Below, piece by piece: positions 1 through 9,770 of a stretch of 9,770 bases of DNA. Origin of the DNA: an uncultured Corynebacterium sp. (GTDB taxonomy: Bacteria; Actinomycetota; Actinomycetes; Mycobacteriales; Mycobacteriaceae); the NCBI GenBank assembly GCA_945631445.1, contig CALZCR010000030.1:1-9770 (forward strand). Reading direction: 5' to 3'. The notes beneath the pieces were generated by a model. It was not told where the DNA came from. It saw only the letters and a program-made list of their open reading frames with translations, and searched no databases. The translations under genes were made by a program, and so were the position numbers. Each line of letters starts with the position of its first letter. The first letter of the stretch is position 1.

Positions 1-788
1 TACCCGCACCGCCGCCTCCCGGAGTTCAGTGACCCCCGGGCCTGCGGAAAGCACCGAGCGGGACACGTTCGGGATCGCCAGCGCCCCGGCCGCGATGCGG
101 GCCACGTCCGCCGCGGAACCGCCTTGGGCACCGACGCCGGGCATCAGCACCGGGCCGTTGAGTTTTTCCAGGTCAGGCGCATTTTGCACCGTCGCCCCGA
201 CCACGACGCCGACGTCGCCCACGCGCCCCGTGGGGTTGTAGGACGCGCATTCGTCGACGACCCGTTGCGCCAGCGTGCGGCCGTCCGCCCCGGCGGTGGC
301 CTGCAGGCTCACCGCTTCCGGGTTGGAGGTCGCGGCCAGGACGAAGACCCCGGCGCCGGATTCTTTGCTGCGGTCGAAGACCGCCCCGAGCGCGCCGACG
401 CCGAGATACGGGCTGACCGTGACGGCGTCGGACTGCAGCGGCGAGCCCTCCCCCAGCCACGCGTCGGCGTAACCAGCCATCGTCGACCCGATGTCTCCGC
501 GCTTGGCGTCGGCGACCACTAAGGCGCCGGCGGAGCGCAGCTGCGCGATGGTTTCCTCCAGGACGGCGAAACCACGGGAGCCGAAGCGCTCGTAGAAGGC
601 CACCTGCGGTTTGACCAGCGCGACGTGGCCCGCGAAAGCCTCGACGCAGCGGCGGCTGAATTCACGTAGGCCGTCCACGTCGTCGCCCAGACCCCAGGCC
701 TGCAGCAGCGAGGCGTGCGGGTCGATGCCCACGCACAGCGCGCCGTGGCGTTCGGCCGCCGCGGCCAGCCGCTGACCGAAGCCCTGCA

Positions 789-789
<1 letters not shown>
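1..789 (-). CDS. pyrF: Orotidine 5'-phosphate decarboxylase, type 2 (partial, 3' end cut off)
   Basis: Decarboxylates OMP to UMP, the last step of de novo pyrimidine synthesis, in the cytoplasm. The frame is open for all 263 codons from the ATG at 789-787 to the left edge with no stop, so the C-terminus is missing. Mycobacterial type 2 PyrF proteins are about 275 residues, so roughly 10-15 residues lie outside. Visible hallmarks are LCVGIDPH (residues 18-25), LVKPQVAFYE (58-67), the catalytic ADAKRGDIG block (93-101, with D94, K96 and D99), VSPYLG, VFVLAATSNPE, GVVVGAT and the late phosphate-binding segment MPGVGAQGG. The family is distinct from E. coli-type PyrF and matches the longer type 2 enzymes of actinobacteria. 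The start is set by a TAATG junction: the carB TAA shares one base with this ATG, which suggests translational coupling. No separate promoter is seen. It is the last operon gene visible; whether another follows cannot be told. Confidence 0.95.
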
Positions 790-4139
<3,350 letters not shown>

Positions 4140-4174
4140 GTGTTTTTCCTACCTTTGGTTTTCGAAGGTCCCGG

Positions 4175-5323
4175 TTACTTGCGGTTCGGCGAATGATTGG
4201 CCAGCAGCTCGACGAAGTGGTCGAACAGCGGGTTGGCGTCGTTGGGGCCGGCGGCGGACTCCGGGTGGTACTGCACGGAGAAGGCCATGCCGTCGTCTAA
4301 GGCGACGCCTTCGACGCAGTCGTCGTTGAGGCAGGAGTGGGTGACCGTGGCGGGGCCGAAGTCGGTGTCGAACTTCTCTCCCGGGGTCCCCTCCAGGGCG
4401 AAGCCGTGGTTCTGGGAGGTGATGTCGATCTTGCCGGTCAGGTGGTTGAGCACGGGCACGTTGATGCCGCGGTGGCCGAACTTCATCTTGTAGGTGGCTT
4501 TGCCCAGGGCGCGGCCGAGGATCTGGTTGCCGAAGCAGATGCCGAACAGCGGGATTTTCGCGGAGATGACGTCGCGGGTGATCTGGACCATGGCGTCGGC
4601 GGTGGCCGGGTCGCCGGGGCCGTTGGAGATGAACACGCCGTCCGGCCGGTACTGGCGGATCTGCTCGAGCGGGGTGTCGGCCGGGACGACGACGGTTTCG
4701 ATGCCGCGGGCCGCGAGCTGCCGTGGGGTGGCCGCCTTGATGCCCATGTCGTAGGCGACGACGGTGTACTTCTTCTCACCGTCCGCCGCGATGGTGTACG
4801 GCTCGTCGGTGGTGACCTCGGCGGTCAGGTCCGCCCCGGTCATCTCCGGTTGGGAGCGGACGATCTCGACGAGTTCGGCGTCGGTCTTCTCGGCGTCTGC
4901 CCCGGAGAAGATCCCGGCGCGGGCGGAGCCGTTGTCGCGCAGGTGGCGCACGAGTGCGCGGGTGTCGATGCTGTGGATGCCGATGATGTGCTGGGCCTGC
5001 AGCTCGTCGGTCAGGGAGCGCTGTGAACGCCAGTTGGAGACGCGGCGCGCCAGGTCGTGGATGATGAGGCCGGCGGCCCAGATTTTTCCGTCGCGGGACT
5101 CGGAGTCCTCGTCGTTCCAGCCGGTGTTGCCGATGTGGGGGGCGGTGGCGATCACGAGCTGGCGGTGGTACGAGGGGTCGGTCAGCGTTTCCTGGTAGCC
5201 GGTCATGGCGGTGGTGAACACTGCTTCGCCCAGGGTGGTGCCGGTGGCGCCGAAGCCGCGGCCGCGGAAGATGCGGCCGTCGGAAAGGACTAAGACTGCG
5301 GGGGTGTGCTCAGTGGAGGTCAC
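4175..5323 (-). CDS. carA: Carbamoyl phosphate synthetase small (glutaminase) subunit
   Basis: Hydrolyses glutamine and passes ammonia to CarB. The predicted protein is 382 residues, with an N-terminal CarA-specific domain (AVLVLSDGRIFRG near residue 9, then GYQETLTDPSYH) and a C-terminal class I glutamine amidotransferase domain. The domain carries ISNGPGDP, the nucleophile elbow LFGICFGNQILG with Cys263, the SQNHGFAL segment, and YHPESAAGP giving His353 and Glu355 of the triad. I chose the GTG at 5323-5321 because AAAGG lies 7 nt upstream and the product (VTSTEHTPAVLVLSDG) then begins at the conserved domain edge. An in-frame TTG at 5368 would add 15 residues but overlaps a TATAAT box and lacks a convincing ribosome site. 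A CarA about 10 residues longer is known from C. glutamicum, so the exact start is uncertain. The 63-bp gap after pyrC is the longest inside the operon and is AT-rich, suggesting an extra regulatory point. Confidence 0.97.
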   Translation of the reverse strand: MTSTEHTPAVLVLSDGRIFRGRGFGATGTTLGEAVFTTAMTGYQETLTDPSYHRQLVIATAPHIGNTGWNDEDSESRDGKIWAAGLIIHDLARRVSNWRSQRSLTDELQAQHIIGIHSIDTRALVRHLRDNGSARAGIFSGADAEKTDAELVEIVRSQPEMTGADLTAEVTTDEPYTIAADGEKKYTVVAYDMGIKAATPRQLAARGIETVVVPADTPLEQIRQYRPDGVFISNGPGDPATADAMVQITRDVISAKIPLFGICFGNQILGRALGKATYKMKFGHRGINVPVLNHLTGKIDITSQNHGFALEGTPGEKFDTDFGPATVTHSCLNDDCVEGVALDDGMAFSVQYHPESAAGPNDANPLFDHFVELLANHSPNRK

Positions 5324-5389
5324 TGGTGCGCCTTTCGGGTGCTGGTGATTTTTCTGAAAATTATACAATGGTTCGCATTATATGCGCTA
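5324..5389 (-). promoter_or_regulatory. AT-rich pyrC-carA gap with two TATAAT boxes and an inverted repeat; candidate internal promoter/operator for carAB
   Basis: Bases 5341-5390 are about 64% A+T, against roughly one third in the surrounding genes. On the minus strand there are two perfect TATAAT hexamers, at 5382-5377 and 5365-5360, 17 bp apart. The first lies inside a perfect inverted repeat, CGCAT-ATA-ATGCG (5386-5374), directly after the pyrC TAG. The second lies in a weaker dyad, TGTAT-AAT-TTTCA (5367-5355). No good -35 hexamer precedes either box, which is common in corynebacterial promoters. The tandem AT-centred dyads resemble an operator. An arginine-repressor site is one idea, because CarAB also supplies arginine synthesis, but the half-sites differ from the classical TGAAT. 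Promoter activity and the regulator are both inference. Confidence 0.45.
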
Positions 5390-6721
5390 GTTGGCGGCGT
5401 CCGCATCCCAGGTCGGAACTCCGCGCAGGAGCGTGGCCTGCACCCGGGTGGCGTAGGACTCTCCGTCGAAGGGGGAGTTTTCCGTTTTCGAGGCCAGCTC
5501 GGTGCGGTCGACGGTCCAGGGCTCGTCGAGGACCACGGTGAGGTTGCCCGGCTCGCCGACGGCGATGGGACGGCCGTGGCCCGGCAGGCGGGTGATCTCG
5601 GCGGGACGTTCGCTCATCACCTGCGCCACCCAGCGCCAGTCCTTGTGGCCGGGGTGCACGAAGAGTTCGGCGATGATCGCCAGCGAGGTCTCCAGCCCGA
5701 GCATGCCCGGCTTCGCCTGGTCGAACTCGATGCATTTGTCTTCCGCGCCGTGCGGTGCGTGGTCGGTGGCGACGACGTCGATGACGCCGTCGATGAGCGC
5801 CTGGCGCAGCGCCGCCGCGTCCGTGTCCTCGCGCAGCGGGGGGTTGACCCGGTAGTTGCCGTCGAAGGTCTCCAGCTTCTCGTCGGTCAGCGTCAGGTGG
5901 TGCGGGGTGACCTCGGCGGTGACCGTGATCCCCTGCTCCTTGGCCATGCGCAGCAGGTCGACGGTGCCGGCGGTGGTGGCGTGGCAGACGTGCACGCGGG
6001 CGTGGTAGTCGCGGGCGAGCATGATGTCGCGGGCGACGACGGACTCCTCGGCGGTGCGCGGCCAGCCCCGCAGGCCCAGCCGCGCGGCGGTCGGGCCCTC
6101 GTGGGCGACGGCGCCGTCGGTCAGCCGGTGGTCTTCGGCGTGCTGGGCGATCAGCACGTCCAGGCCGCCGGCGTATTCGATGGCCCGGCGCATGATCAGC
6201 GGGTCGGTGACGCACTTGCCGTCGTCGGAGAACATCCGCACCTTGGCGTCCGAGTTGGCCATCATGCCGAACTCGGTGAGCGTCTTGCCTTCGAGTCCTT
6301 TGGTGATGGAGCCGACCGGGTGCACGTCGCACAGGCCCAGGGCCTGGCCTTTGGCCCAGACGGATTCGGCGATGATCGGCTGGTCGGTCACGGGCATGGT
6401 GTTGGCCATGGTGAACACCGCGGTGAATCCGCCCTTGGCGGCGGCGGTGGAGCCGGTCTCGATGGTTTCGGTGTCTTCCCGGCCCGGTTCGCGCAGGTGG
6501 ACGTGCATGTCCACCAGGCCGGGCAGCAGGACGCCGCCGTGGCCGTCGACGACGTGGCCTGCGTCGGTGGCGGAGACCTCCGCGCCGATCTCGTCGATGA
6601 CGCCGTCGACGACGCGGACGGAGACCGGGTCGCCTTCCCCGTAGGGGCGGACGTCGTGGATCACGGTCACGCCGGTGGCCGGGGCCAGCGGGCCGGTCGG
6701 CGGGTAATTCTTGTCGCTCAT
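5387..6721 (-). CDS. pyrC: Dihydroorotase (class I)
   Basis: Zinc enzyme that cyclises N-carbamoyl-aspartate to dihydroorotate, the third step of UMP synthesis. The product is 444 residues, slightly longer than M. tuberculosis PyrC (about 430). Amidohydrolase metal and catalytic residues are all visible: the HxH motif in [14 protein letters not shown] (H73, H75, with R77), FSDDG (D166/D167), H194 in QHAED, H247 in VCHATT, and the catalytic aspartate D320 in [14 protein letters not shown] (293-297) is also typical. This completeness argues for an active enzyme rather than an inactive structural homologue. Two ATGs lie two codons apart. The one at 6721 has AAGG 9 nt upstream; the one at 6727 overlaps the pyrB stop (ATGA) but sits only 3 nt from AAGG. 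I prefer 6721; the other would give 446 residues. The frame stays open further upstream into pyrB, but that part is only a shadow of pyrB. It ends with TAG at 5389-5387. Confidence 0.96.
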   Translation of the reverse strand: MSDKNYPPTGPLAPATGVTVIHDVRPYGEGDPVSVRVVDGVIDEIGAEVSATDAGHVVDGHGGVLLPGLVDMHVHLREPGREDTETIETGSTAAAKGGFTAVFTMANTMPVTDQPIIAESVWAKGQALGLCDVHPVGSITKGLEGKTLTEFGMMANSDAKVRMFSDDGKCVTDPLIMRRAIEYAGGLDVLIAQHAEDHRLTDGAVAHEGPTAARLGLRGWPRTAEESVVARDIMLARDYHARVHVCHATTAGTVDLLRMAKEQGITVTAEVTPHHLTLTDEKLETFDGNYRVNPPLREDTDAAALRQALIDGVIDVVATDHAPHGAEDKCIEFDQAKPGMLGLETSLAIIAELFVHPGHKDWRWVAQVMSERPAEITRLPGHGRPIAVGEPGNLTVVLDEPWTVDRTELASKTENSPFDGESYATRVQATLLRGVPTWDADAAN

Positions 6722-6723
6722 CG

Positions 6724-7644
6724 TCATTTTCCTTCCCCCACCAACAGGGTGAACAGCACTGCCATGCGCACGTGGACCCCGTTTTGCACCTGCTGGAGCA
6801 CCGCGGCGTGGTCCTGGTCCGCGACGTCGTGGTTGATTTCCATGCCGCGCAGCATCGGCCCCGGGTGCATGATGATCGCGCCGTCCTTCATCGCGGCGGA
6901 GCGCGCCTTGGACAGCCCGTAGAGCGTGGCGTATTCGCGGTGCGACGGGTAGAAGCCGCCGTTCATGCGTTCCTGCTGCACCCGCAGCATCATGATGACG
7001 TCGGCGTCCGGGATCTCGGCGTCGAAGTCGTGGGCCACGCGCACCGGCCAGGTCTCGATGCCGGCGGGCAGCAGCGTCGGCGGGGCGACGAGCACGACCT
7101 CGGCGCCGAGTTTCGACAACAGGTCCACGTTCGAGCGCACCACCCGGGAATGCAGGCAGTCGCCGACGATGAGGACCTTGCGCCCGTCGACGCCGCCGAG
7201 GCGCTGGCGCATGGTCACCGCGTCCAACAACGCCTGCGTGGGGTGCTGGTGCGCCCCGTCGCCGGCGTTGATCACGCTCGTGCCGCCCAACCACTGGGAG
7301 ACCAGCTGCGCCGCCCCCGAGGACGGGTGGCGCATGACGATGGCGTCGGCCCCGATCGCGGCCAGGGTGGAGGCGGTGTCTTTGAGCGATTCGCCCTTCT
7401 TCACCGACGACGAGGAGGCCGAGACGTTGATGACGTCGGCGCTCATCCACTTGCCGGCGGTCTCGAAGGAGGCGCGCGTGCGGGTGGAGTTTTCGTAGAA
7501 CATCGTGAAGATGGTGCGCCCGCGCAGGGTCGGCAACTTCTTGATTTCCCGGTCCAGCAAGGTGTCGCGGAACCGGTCGGCCTCGTCCATCAGGCCGAGG
7601 ATCTCGTCGCGGTTCAAGTCCGCGATGGACAACAGGTGCTTCAT
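6724..7644 (-). CDS. pyrB: Aspartate carbamoyltransferase catalytic subunit
   Basis: Joins carbamoyl phosphate and L-aspartate to give N-carbamoyl-L-aspartate, the committed step of pyrimidine synthesis. At 306 residues it has the usual length for a catalytic chain. The carbamoyl-phosphate site is clear: [11 protein letters not shown] with STRTR at 53-57, SSVKKGES around K81/K82, MRHPSSGA (103-110) and HPTQALLD (133-140). The aspartate domain carries [17 protein letters not shown] and the late [12 protein letters not shown] block (HPGP at 260-263). No regulatory-chain gene (pyrI) is adjacent, as in other Gram-positive bacteria, where control lies with PyrR. The ATG at 7644 overlaps the pyrR stop in an ATGA arrangement, so its translation is probably coupled to pyrR, and it meets pyrC in a second tight junction. 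There is no room for a separate promoter. Confidence 0.97.
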   Translation of the reverse strand: MKHLLSIADLNRDEILGLMDEADRFRDTLLDREIKKLPTLRGRTIFTMFYENSTRTRASFETAGKWMSADVINVSASSSSVKKGESLKDTASTLAAIGADAIVMRHPSSGAAQLVSQWLGGTSVINAGDGAHQHPTQALLDAVTMRQRLGGVDGRKVLIVGDCLHSRVVRSNVDLLSKLGAEVVLVAPPTLLPAGIETWPVRVAHDFDAEIPDADVIMMLRVQQERMNGGFYPSHREYATLYGLSKARSAAMKDGAIIMHPGPMLRGMEINHDVADQDHAAVLQQVQNGVHVRMAVLFTLLVGEGK

Positions 7645-8216
7645 GGGCGGGCCTCGGCTTTGCTCAGCACGACGGCGTCGCGGCCGTCGATGCGCTCGTT
7701 CAACACGGTGACGTCCTCGTCGCGCGCCGTCGGCAAGTTCTTGCCCACGTAATCGGCGCGGATCGGCAACTCACGGTGGCCCCGATCGACCAAGACCGCC
7801 AGCTGCACCGCGGCCGGGCGGCCGATGTCGCGCAACGCGTCGAGCGCGGCGCGGATGGTGCGGCCCGAAAACAGCACGTCGTCGACCAAAATCACGGTCG
7901 CGCCGTCGATGCCGCCGTCGGGGATGGTGGTCGGGCGCAACGCCCGGTGCGGCTTCGTGCGCAAGTCGTCGCGGTACAAGGTGATGTCGAGCGCGCCGGT
8001 GGGAACCTCGACGCCGGAAAATTCGGCGATTTTGTCGTGCAGCCACTCCGCCAAGGGCACTCCGCCCGAGGGGATGCCGAGCAACACGGTACGGGGCGTC
8101 GGATCAGAATCCAGCGCCGTCTTTTCGATGATCTGGTGCGCGATGCGTGCGACGGTTCGCCCTACCTCCGCAGAACTGAGCAGATCTGTGGCCTGGGGCG
8201 TGTCCGGTGAACTCAT
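7641..8216 (-). CDS. pyrR: PyrR, pyr operon RNA-binding regulator / uracil phosphoribosyltransferase-like protein
   Basis: Uridine-nucleotide-sensing RNA-binding regulator of the pyr operon, of the type I phosphoribosyltransferase fold; some members also have weak UPRTase activity. The protein is 191 residues, in line with actinobacterial PyrR (about 180-195). Visible features are [15 protein letters not shown] (46-58), the TLYRDD segment (79-84) followed by a basic stretch ([11 protein letters not shown]), the PRPP-binding loop [13 protein letters not shown] (108-120, with D112/D113), and the C-terminal block [22 protein letters not shown] (142-163), a PyrR signature. The ATG at 8216 has a near-perfect AAGGAGGT Shine-Dalgarno with a 4-nt gap. 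That Shine-Dalgarno lies within a predicted PyrR-binding stem-loop, so the protein probably represses its own synthesis and, through overlapping junctions, that of pyrB and pyrC. It is the first gene of the operon. Confidence 0.96.
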   Translation of the reverse strand: MSSPDTPQATDLLSSAEVGRTVARIAHQIIEKTALDSDPTPRTVLLGIPSGGVPLAEWLHDKIAEFSGVEVPTGALDITLYRDDLRTKPHRALRPTTIPDGGIDGATVILVDDVLFSGRTIRAALDALRDIGRPAAVQLAVLVDRGHRELPIRADYVGKNLPTARDEDVTVLNERIDGRDAVVLSKAEARP

Positions 8217-8223
8217 CGTGACC

Positions 8224-8257
8224 TCCTTCCCCGCCTCTCTGTGCGGTCTTTAAAGGA
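8224..8257 (-). promoter_or_regulatory. PyrR-binding RNA stem-loop overlapping the pyrR Shine-Dalgarno
   Basis: The transcript folds into the architecture known for PyrR-binding loops. The lower stem UCCUU (8257-8253) pairs perfectly with AAGGA (8228-8224). A purine-rich internal bulge UAAAGA (8252-8247) faces GG (8230-8229). An upper stem CCGC (8246-8243) pairs with GCGG (8234-8231), and the 8-nt terminal loop is ACAGAGAG (8242-8235). The segment CAGAGAGGC matches the CNGNGAGGY core of the PyrR consensus, and UUUAAA before the upper stem is also typical. The 3' strand of the lower stem is the AAGGA of the pyrR Shine-Dalgarno, and there is no terminator hairpin or U-run before pyrR. PyrR bound to UMP/UTP would therefore hide the ribosome site. 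Translational repression of this kind is established for Mycobacterium smegmatis; its operation here is inference. Confidence 0.85.
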
Positions 8258-8266
8258 TGCCTGGAA

Positions 8267-8280
8267 GATTCAATTGAGTC
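8267..8280. repeat. 14-bp near-perfect inverted repeat in the pyr leader / divergent intergenic region
   Basis: GATTCAATTGAGTC is a dyad with one mismatched pair (T8269/G8278) around a perfect TCAATTGA core. It lies about 31 bp downstream of the proposed pyr -10 box and 10 bp upstream of the PyrR stem-loop, in an AT-richer patch of the intergenic region. It could be an operator for a dimeric regulator acting on either divergent gene, or simply part of the pyr leader RNA. No known motif is recognised. Confidence 0.35.
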
Positions 8281-8310
8281 GTCTTTTGTCTAAGCTGGCG
8301 ACTGCCGACG

Positions 8311-8316
8311 ATAGTA
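8311..8316 (-). promoter_or_regulatory. Candidate -10 box of the pyr operon promoter (TACTAT)
   Basis: On the minus strand TACTAT fits the corynebacterial/mycobacterial -10 pattern TANNNT and sits 94 bp upstream of the pyrR start. Transcription would begin near 8304, giving a leader of about 88 nt that contains the whole PyrR stem-loop. No clear -35 hexamer is seen 16-18 bp upstream, where the sequence is G/C-rich. This is the best candidate in the intergenic region, but it rests on the hexamer and its position only. Confidence 0.4.
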
Positions 8317-8405
8317 ACACCGCGCGAGCCCCCTGCGGGAACCACATCGCGTCTGCTACCCCGCCGCCACACCCCTCGACCGCTAGCTTCAGTTGGAAGG
8401 GCCAC

Positions 8406-9770
8406 ATGGGCTTTCACGCATTTCACGACCTCCCGTTTCCGCGTCAGCTGGTCTGGGACTGGCACACCCGACCCGGGGCCGTCACCCGGCTCACGCCCTC
8501 TTTCGTGCCGATGTCCGTGACCCGGGAGGCGGACAACCTGGCCACCGGCACCACGACCTTCTCCCTGCCTGCGGGATTGAGCTGGGTCGCCCGTCACGAC
8601 CTGGCCCATTACCGTGCCGGCGCGCAATTTTCCGACGTCTGCCTCACCGCCCCCATCAAACAGCTGGCCAACTGGCGCCACACGCACACCTTCGCCGACC
8701 TCGACGACGGCACCCGCATCACCGACGACGTCGCCACCCGCGTCCCCGGGAAGTTGCTGACCCCCACCTTCGCCTACCGGCAACGCCAGTTGCTGGCCGA
8801 CCTGCAGTTTCTGGAACGGCTGGCGGCCCTCTCCCCGGAACCCGGACGGCGGCTGACCGTCGCGATGACCGGCTCCGGCGGTTCCGTCGGCACCGGCTTG
8901 CGCGCCCAACTGACCACCGCCGGACACGACGTCATCCGGCTCGTGCGCCGAGACCCGGCGGCCGGGCAGCGCCGCTGGGATCCGGACCAGCCCGCGGTCG
9001 ACCTGCTCGACGGCGTCGACGTGCTCGTGCACTTGGCGGGCGAGCCGATCTTCGGACGCTTCAACGACGCCCACAAAAACGCCATCCGTGATTCCCGGGT
9101 GGGCCCGACCACGCGGCTGGCGCAGCTGGTCGCCGACAGCCCGTCGGTCACCGCCATGGTCAGCGCCTCCGCCGTCGGCTACTACGGCGCGGACCGCGGC
9201 GACGAGAAGCTGACCGAGGACTCCGAGCGCGGCGACGGTTTCCTCGCCGACGTCGTCTCGGCGTGGGAGGCCGCCACCGCCCCCGCCCGAGACGCCGGCA
9301 AACGCGTCGTCACGGTGCGCACCGGGTTGGCCATGAACGGCGGCGCCGGCATGCTGCCGCTGTTGTCCGCCCTGTTTTCCACCGGCCTCGGCGGGGCCTT
9401 CGGCGACGGGTCCATGTGGATGTCCTGGGTGGCCCAAGACGACCTGACCGACGTCTACGCCCGCGCCGTCGTCGACGAGTCCCTGGCCGGCCCCGTCAAC
9501 GCCGTCTCCCCCGCCCCCGTCACCAACCGGGAGATGGCCGACGTGCTCGCCGCCGAACTCAACCGCCCCGCCCGGATGCCGTTGCCCACCTTCGGCCCGG
9601 CGATGCTGCTCGGCCGGGAAGGCGCCGCCGAGTTAGCGCTGGCGAGTCAGCGGGTGCTCCCGGAGCGGCTGCACTCGGCGGGCCACACTTTCCGCTTCGA
9701 CGCCCTGGCCGCCGCGCTCGCCCACGAACTCGGCGGGGAGGCCCTCCTAGCGCCCGCCGGCGAAGAAGTA
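8406..9770 (+). CDS. TIGR01777-family SDR epimerase with N-terminal SRPBCC-like domain (partial, 3' end cut off)
   Basis: Predicted NAD(P)-binding protein of the extended-SDR (YfcH-like) family; substrate and pathway are unknown. The frame is open for 455 codons from the ATG to the right edge. Residues 1-145 resemble an SRPBCC/cyclase-dehydrase domain (FPRQLVWDWHTRPGAVTRLTP), a fusion typical of actinobacteria; the E. coli homologue lacks it and is about 300 residues. The Rossmann domain starts near 150 with the GxxGxxG motif TGSGGSVG (155-162), followed by HLAGEPIFGRF (209-219), SASAVGYYG (253-261) and RTGLAM (305-310). A DUF1731-like tail covers about 371-440 (NRPARMPLPTF, SQRVLPERL, AGHTFRF). 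The ATG at 8406 has GGAAGG (8395-8400) 5 nt upstream. TAGCTT at 8384-8389 could be a -10 box but would leave a very short leader. It is divergent from the pyr operon, with no visible functional tie. Its length suggests only a few residues are missing. Confidence 0.9.
   Translation, partial: MGFHAFHDLPFPRQLVWDWHTRPGAVTRLTPSFVPMSVTREADNLATGTTTFSLPAGLSWVARHDLAHYRAGAQFSDVCLTAPIKQLANWRHTHTFADLDDGTRITDDVATRVPGKLLTPTFAYRQRQLLADLQFLERLAALSPEPGRRLTVAMTGSGGSVGTGLRAQLTTAGHDVIRLVRRDPAAGQRRWDPDQPAVDLLDGVDVLVHLAGEPIFGRFNDAHKNAIRDSRVGPTTRLAQLVADSPSVTAMVSASAVGYYGADRGDEKLTEDSERGDGFLADVVSAWEAATAPARDAGKRVVTVRTGLAMNGGAGMLPLLSALFSTGLGGAFGDGSMWMSWVAQDDLTDVYARAVVDESLAGPVNAVSPAPVTNREMADVLAAELNRPARMPLPTFGPAMLLGREGAAELALASQRVLPERLHSAGHTFRFDALAAALAHELGGEALLAPAGEEV

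Noticed and set aside
5324..5368. Longer carA start at TTG 5368
   Set aside because: A TTG codon overlapping a TATAAT box, with no good Shine-Dalgarno upstream. The GTG at 5323 has AAAGG at proper spacing and matches the start of the conserved domain.
5306..6922. 538-codon plus-strand frame antisense to pyrC and pyrB, and a 326-codon one at 6772-7752
   Set aside because: Same antisense artefact of GC-rich coding DNA. The composition is biased, and the frame covers well-supported genes on the other strand.
6728..7450. N-terminal extension of the pyrC frame giving a 687-residue protein
   Set aside because: The extra 240 or so residues are out-of-frame pyrB sequence, Arg/Gly-rich and unlike dihydroorotase. 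Conserved PyrC sequence begins at the ATG pair 6727/6721, which has a ribosome site.
8217..8300. Bacillus-type transcription attenuator in the pyr leader
   Set aside because: No GC-rich hairpin followed by a U-run lies between the PyrR loop and the pyrR ATG. The loop itself overlaps the Shine-Dalgarno, which fits translational control better.
8250..9437. 395-codon minus-strand frame antisense to the epimerase gene and running into the pyr leader
   Set aside because: It mirrors the real plus-strand gene, is Gly/Val/Arg/Gln-rich without a domain, and would overlap the pyr promoter region and PyrR element.

Overview
The window looks like a chromosomal segment of a high-GC actinobacterium, most likely Corynebacterium or a close relative. 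Four things point there: the strong G/C bias at third codon positions, the mycobacterial-type (type 2) PyrF, the gene order pyrR-pyrB-pyrC-carA-carB-pyrF, and the neighbouring fusion of an SRPBCC-like domain to an SDR epimerase. The genus is inferred from protein similarity I recall, not from a search.

Minus strand, about 8316 down to 1: a de novo pyrimidine (UMP) operon. In transcription order it holds pyrR (8216-7641, regulator), pyrB (7644-6724, aspartate transcarbamylase), pyrC (6721-5387, dihydroorotase), carA (5323-4175) and carB (4139-789, the two carbamoyl phosphate synthetase subunits), and pyrF (789 to beyond the left edge, OMP decarboxylase, 3' end cut off). CarAB makes carbamoyl phosphate, PyrB and PyrC carry it to dihydroorotate, and PyrF makes UMP in the last step. 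pyrD and pyrE are not in the window. pyrR/pyrB overlap by 4 bp, pyrB/pyrC touch or overlap, and carB/pyrF share a base (TAATG), so translational coupling is likely. carAB is set apart by a 63-bp AT-rich gap before carA and a 35-bp gap before carB.

8217-8405: a 189-bp divergent intergenic region. Its pyr side carries a TACTAT -10-like box (8316-8311), a 14-bp near-palindrome (8267-8280), and an RNA stem-loop (8257-8224) with the hallmarks of a PyrR-binding site. The lower stem of that stem-loop pairs with the Shine-Dalgarno sequence of pyrR, and no terminator lies before pyrR. This fits PyrR-dependent translational repression as described for mycobacteria, rather than the Bacillus attenuation mechanism.

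Plus strand, 8406 to the right edge: a TIGR01777/DUF1731-type SDR epimerase with an N-terminal SRPBCC-like domain, open at the right edge. It has no evident link to pyrimidine synthesis.

Overall this is a conserved housekeeping region. I see no mobile elements, CRISPR arrays, tRNA/rRNA genes or novel defence-type system. The points worth a second look are regulatory: the PyrR RNA element and the AT-rich dyad with two TATAAT boxes in front of carA.
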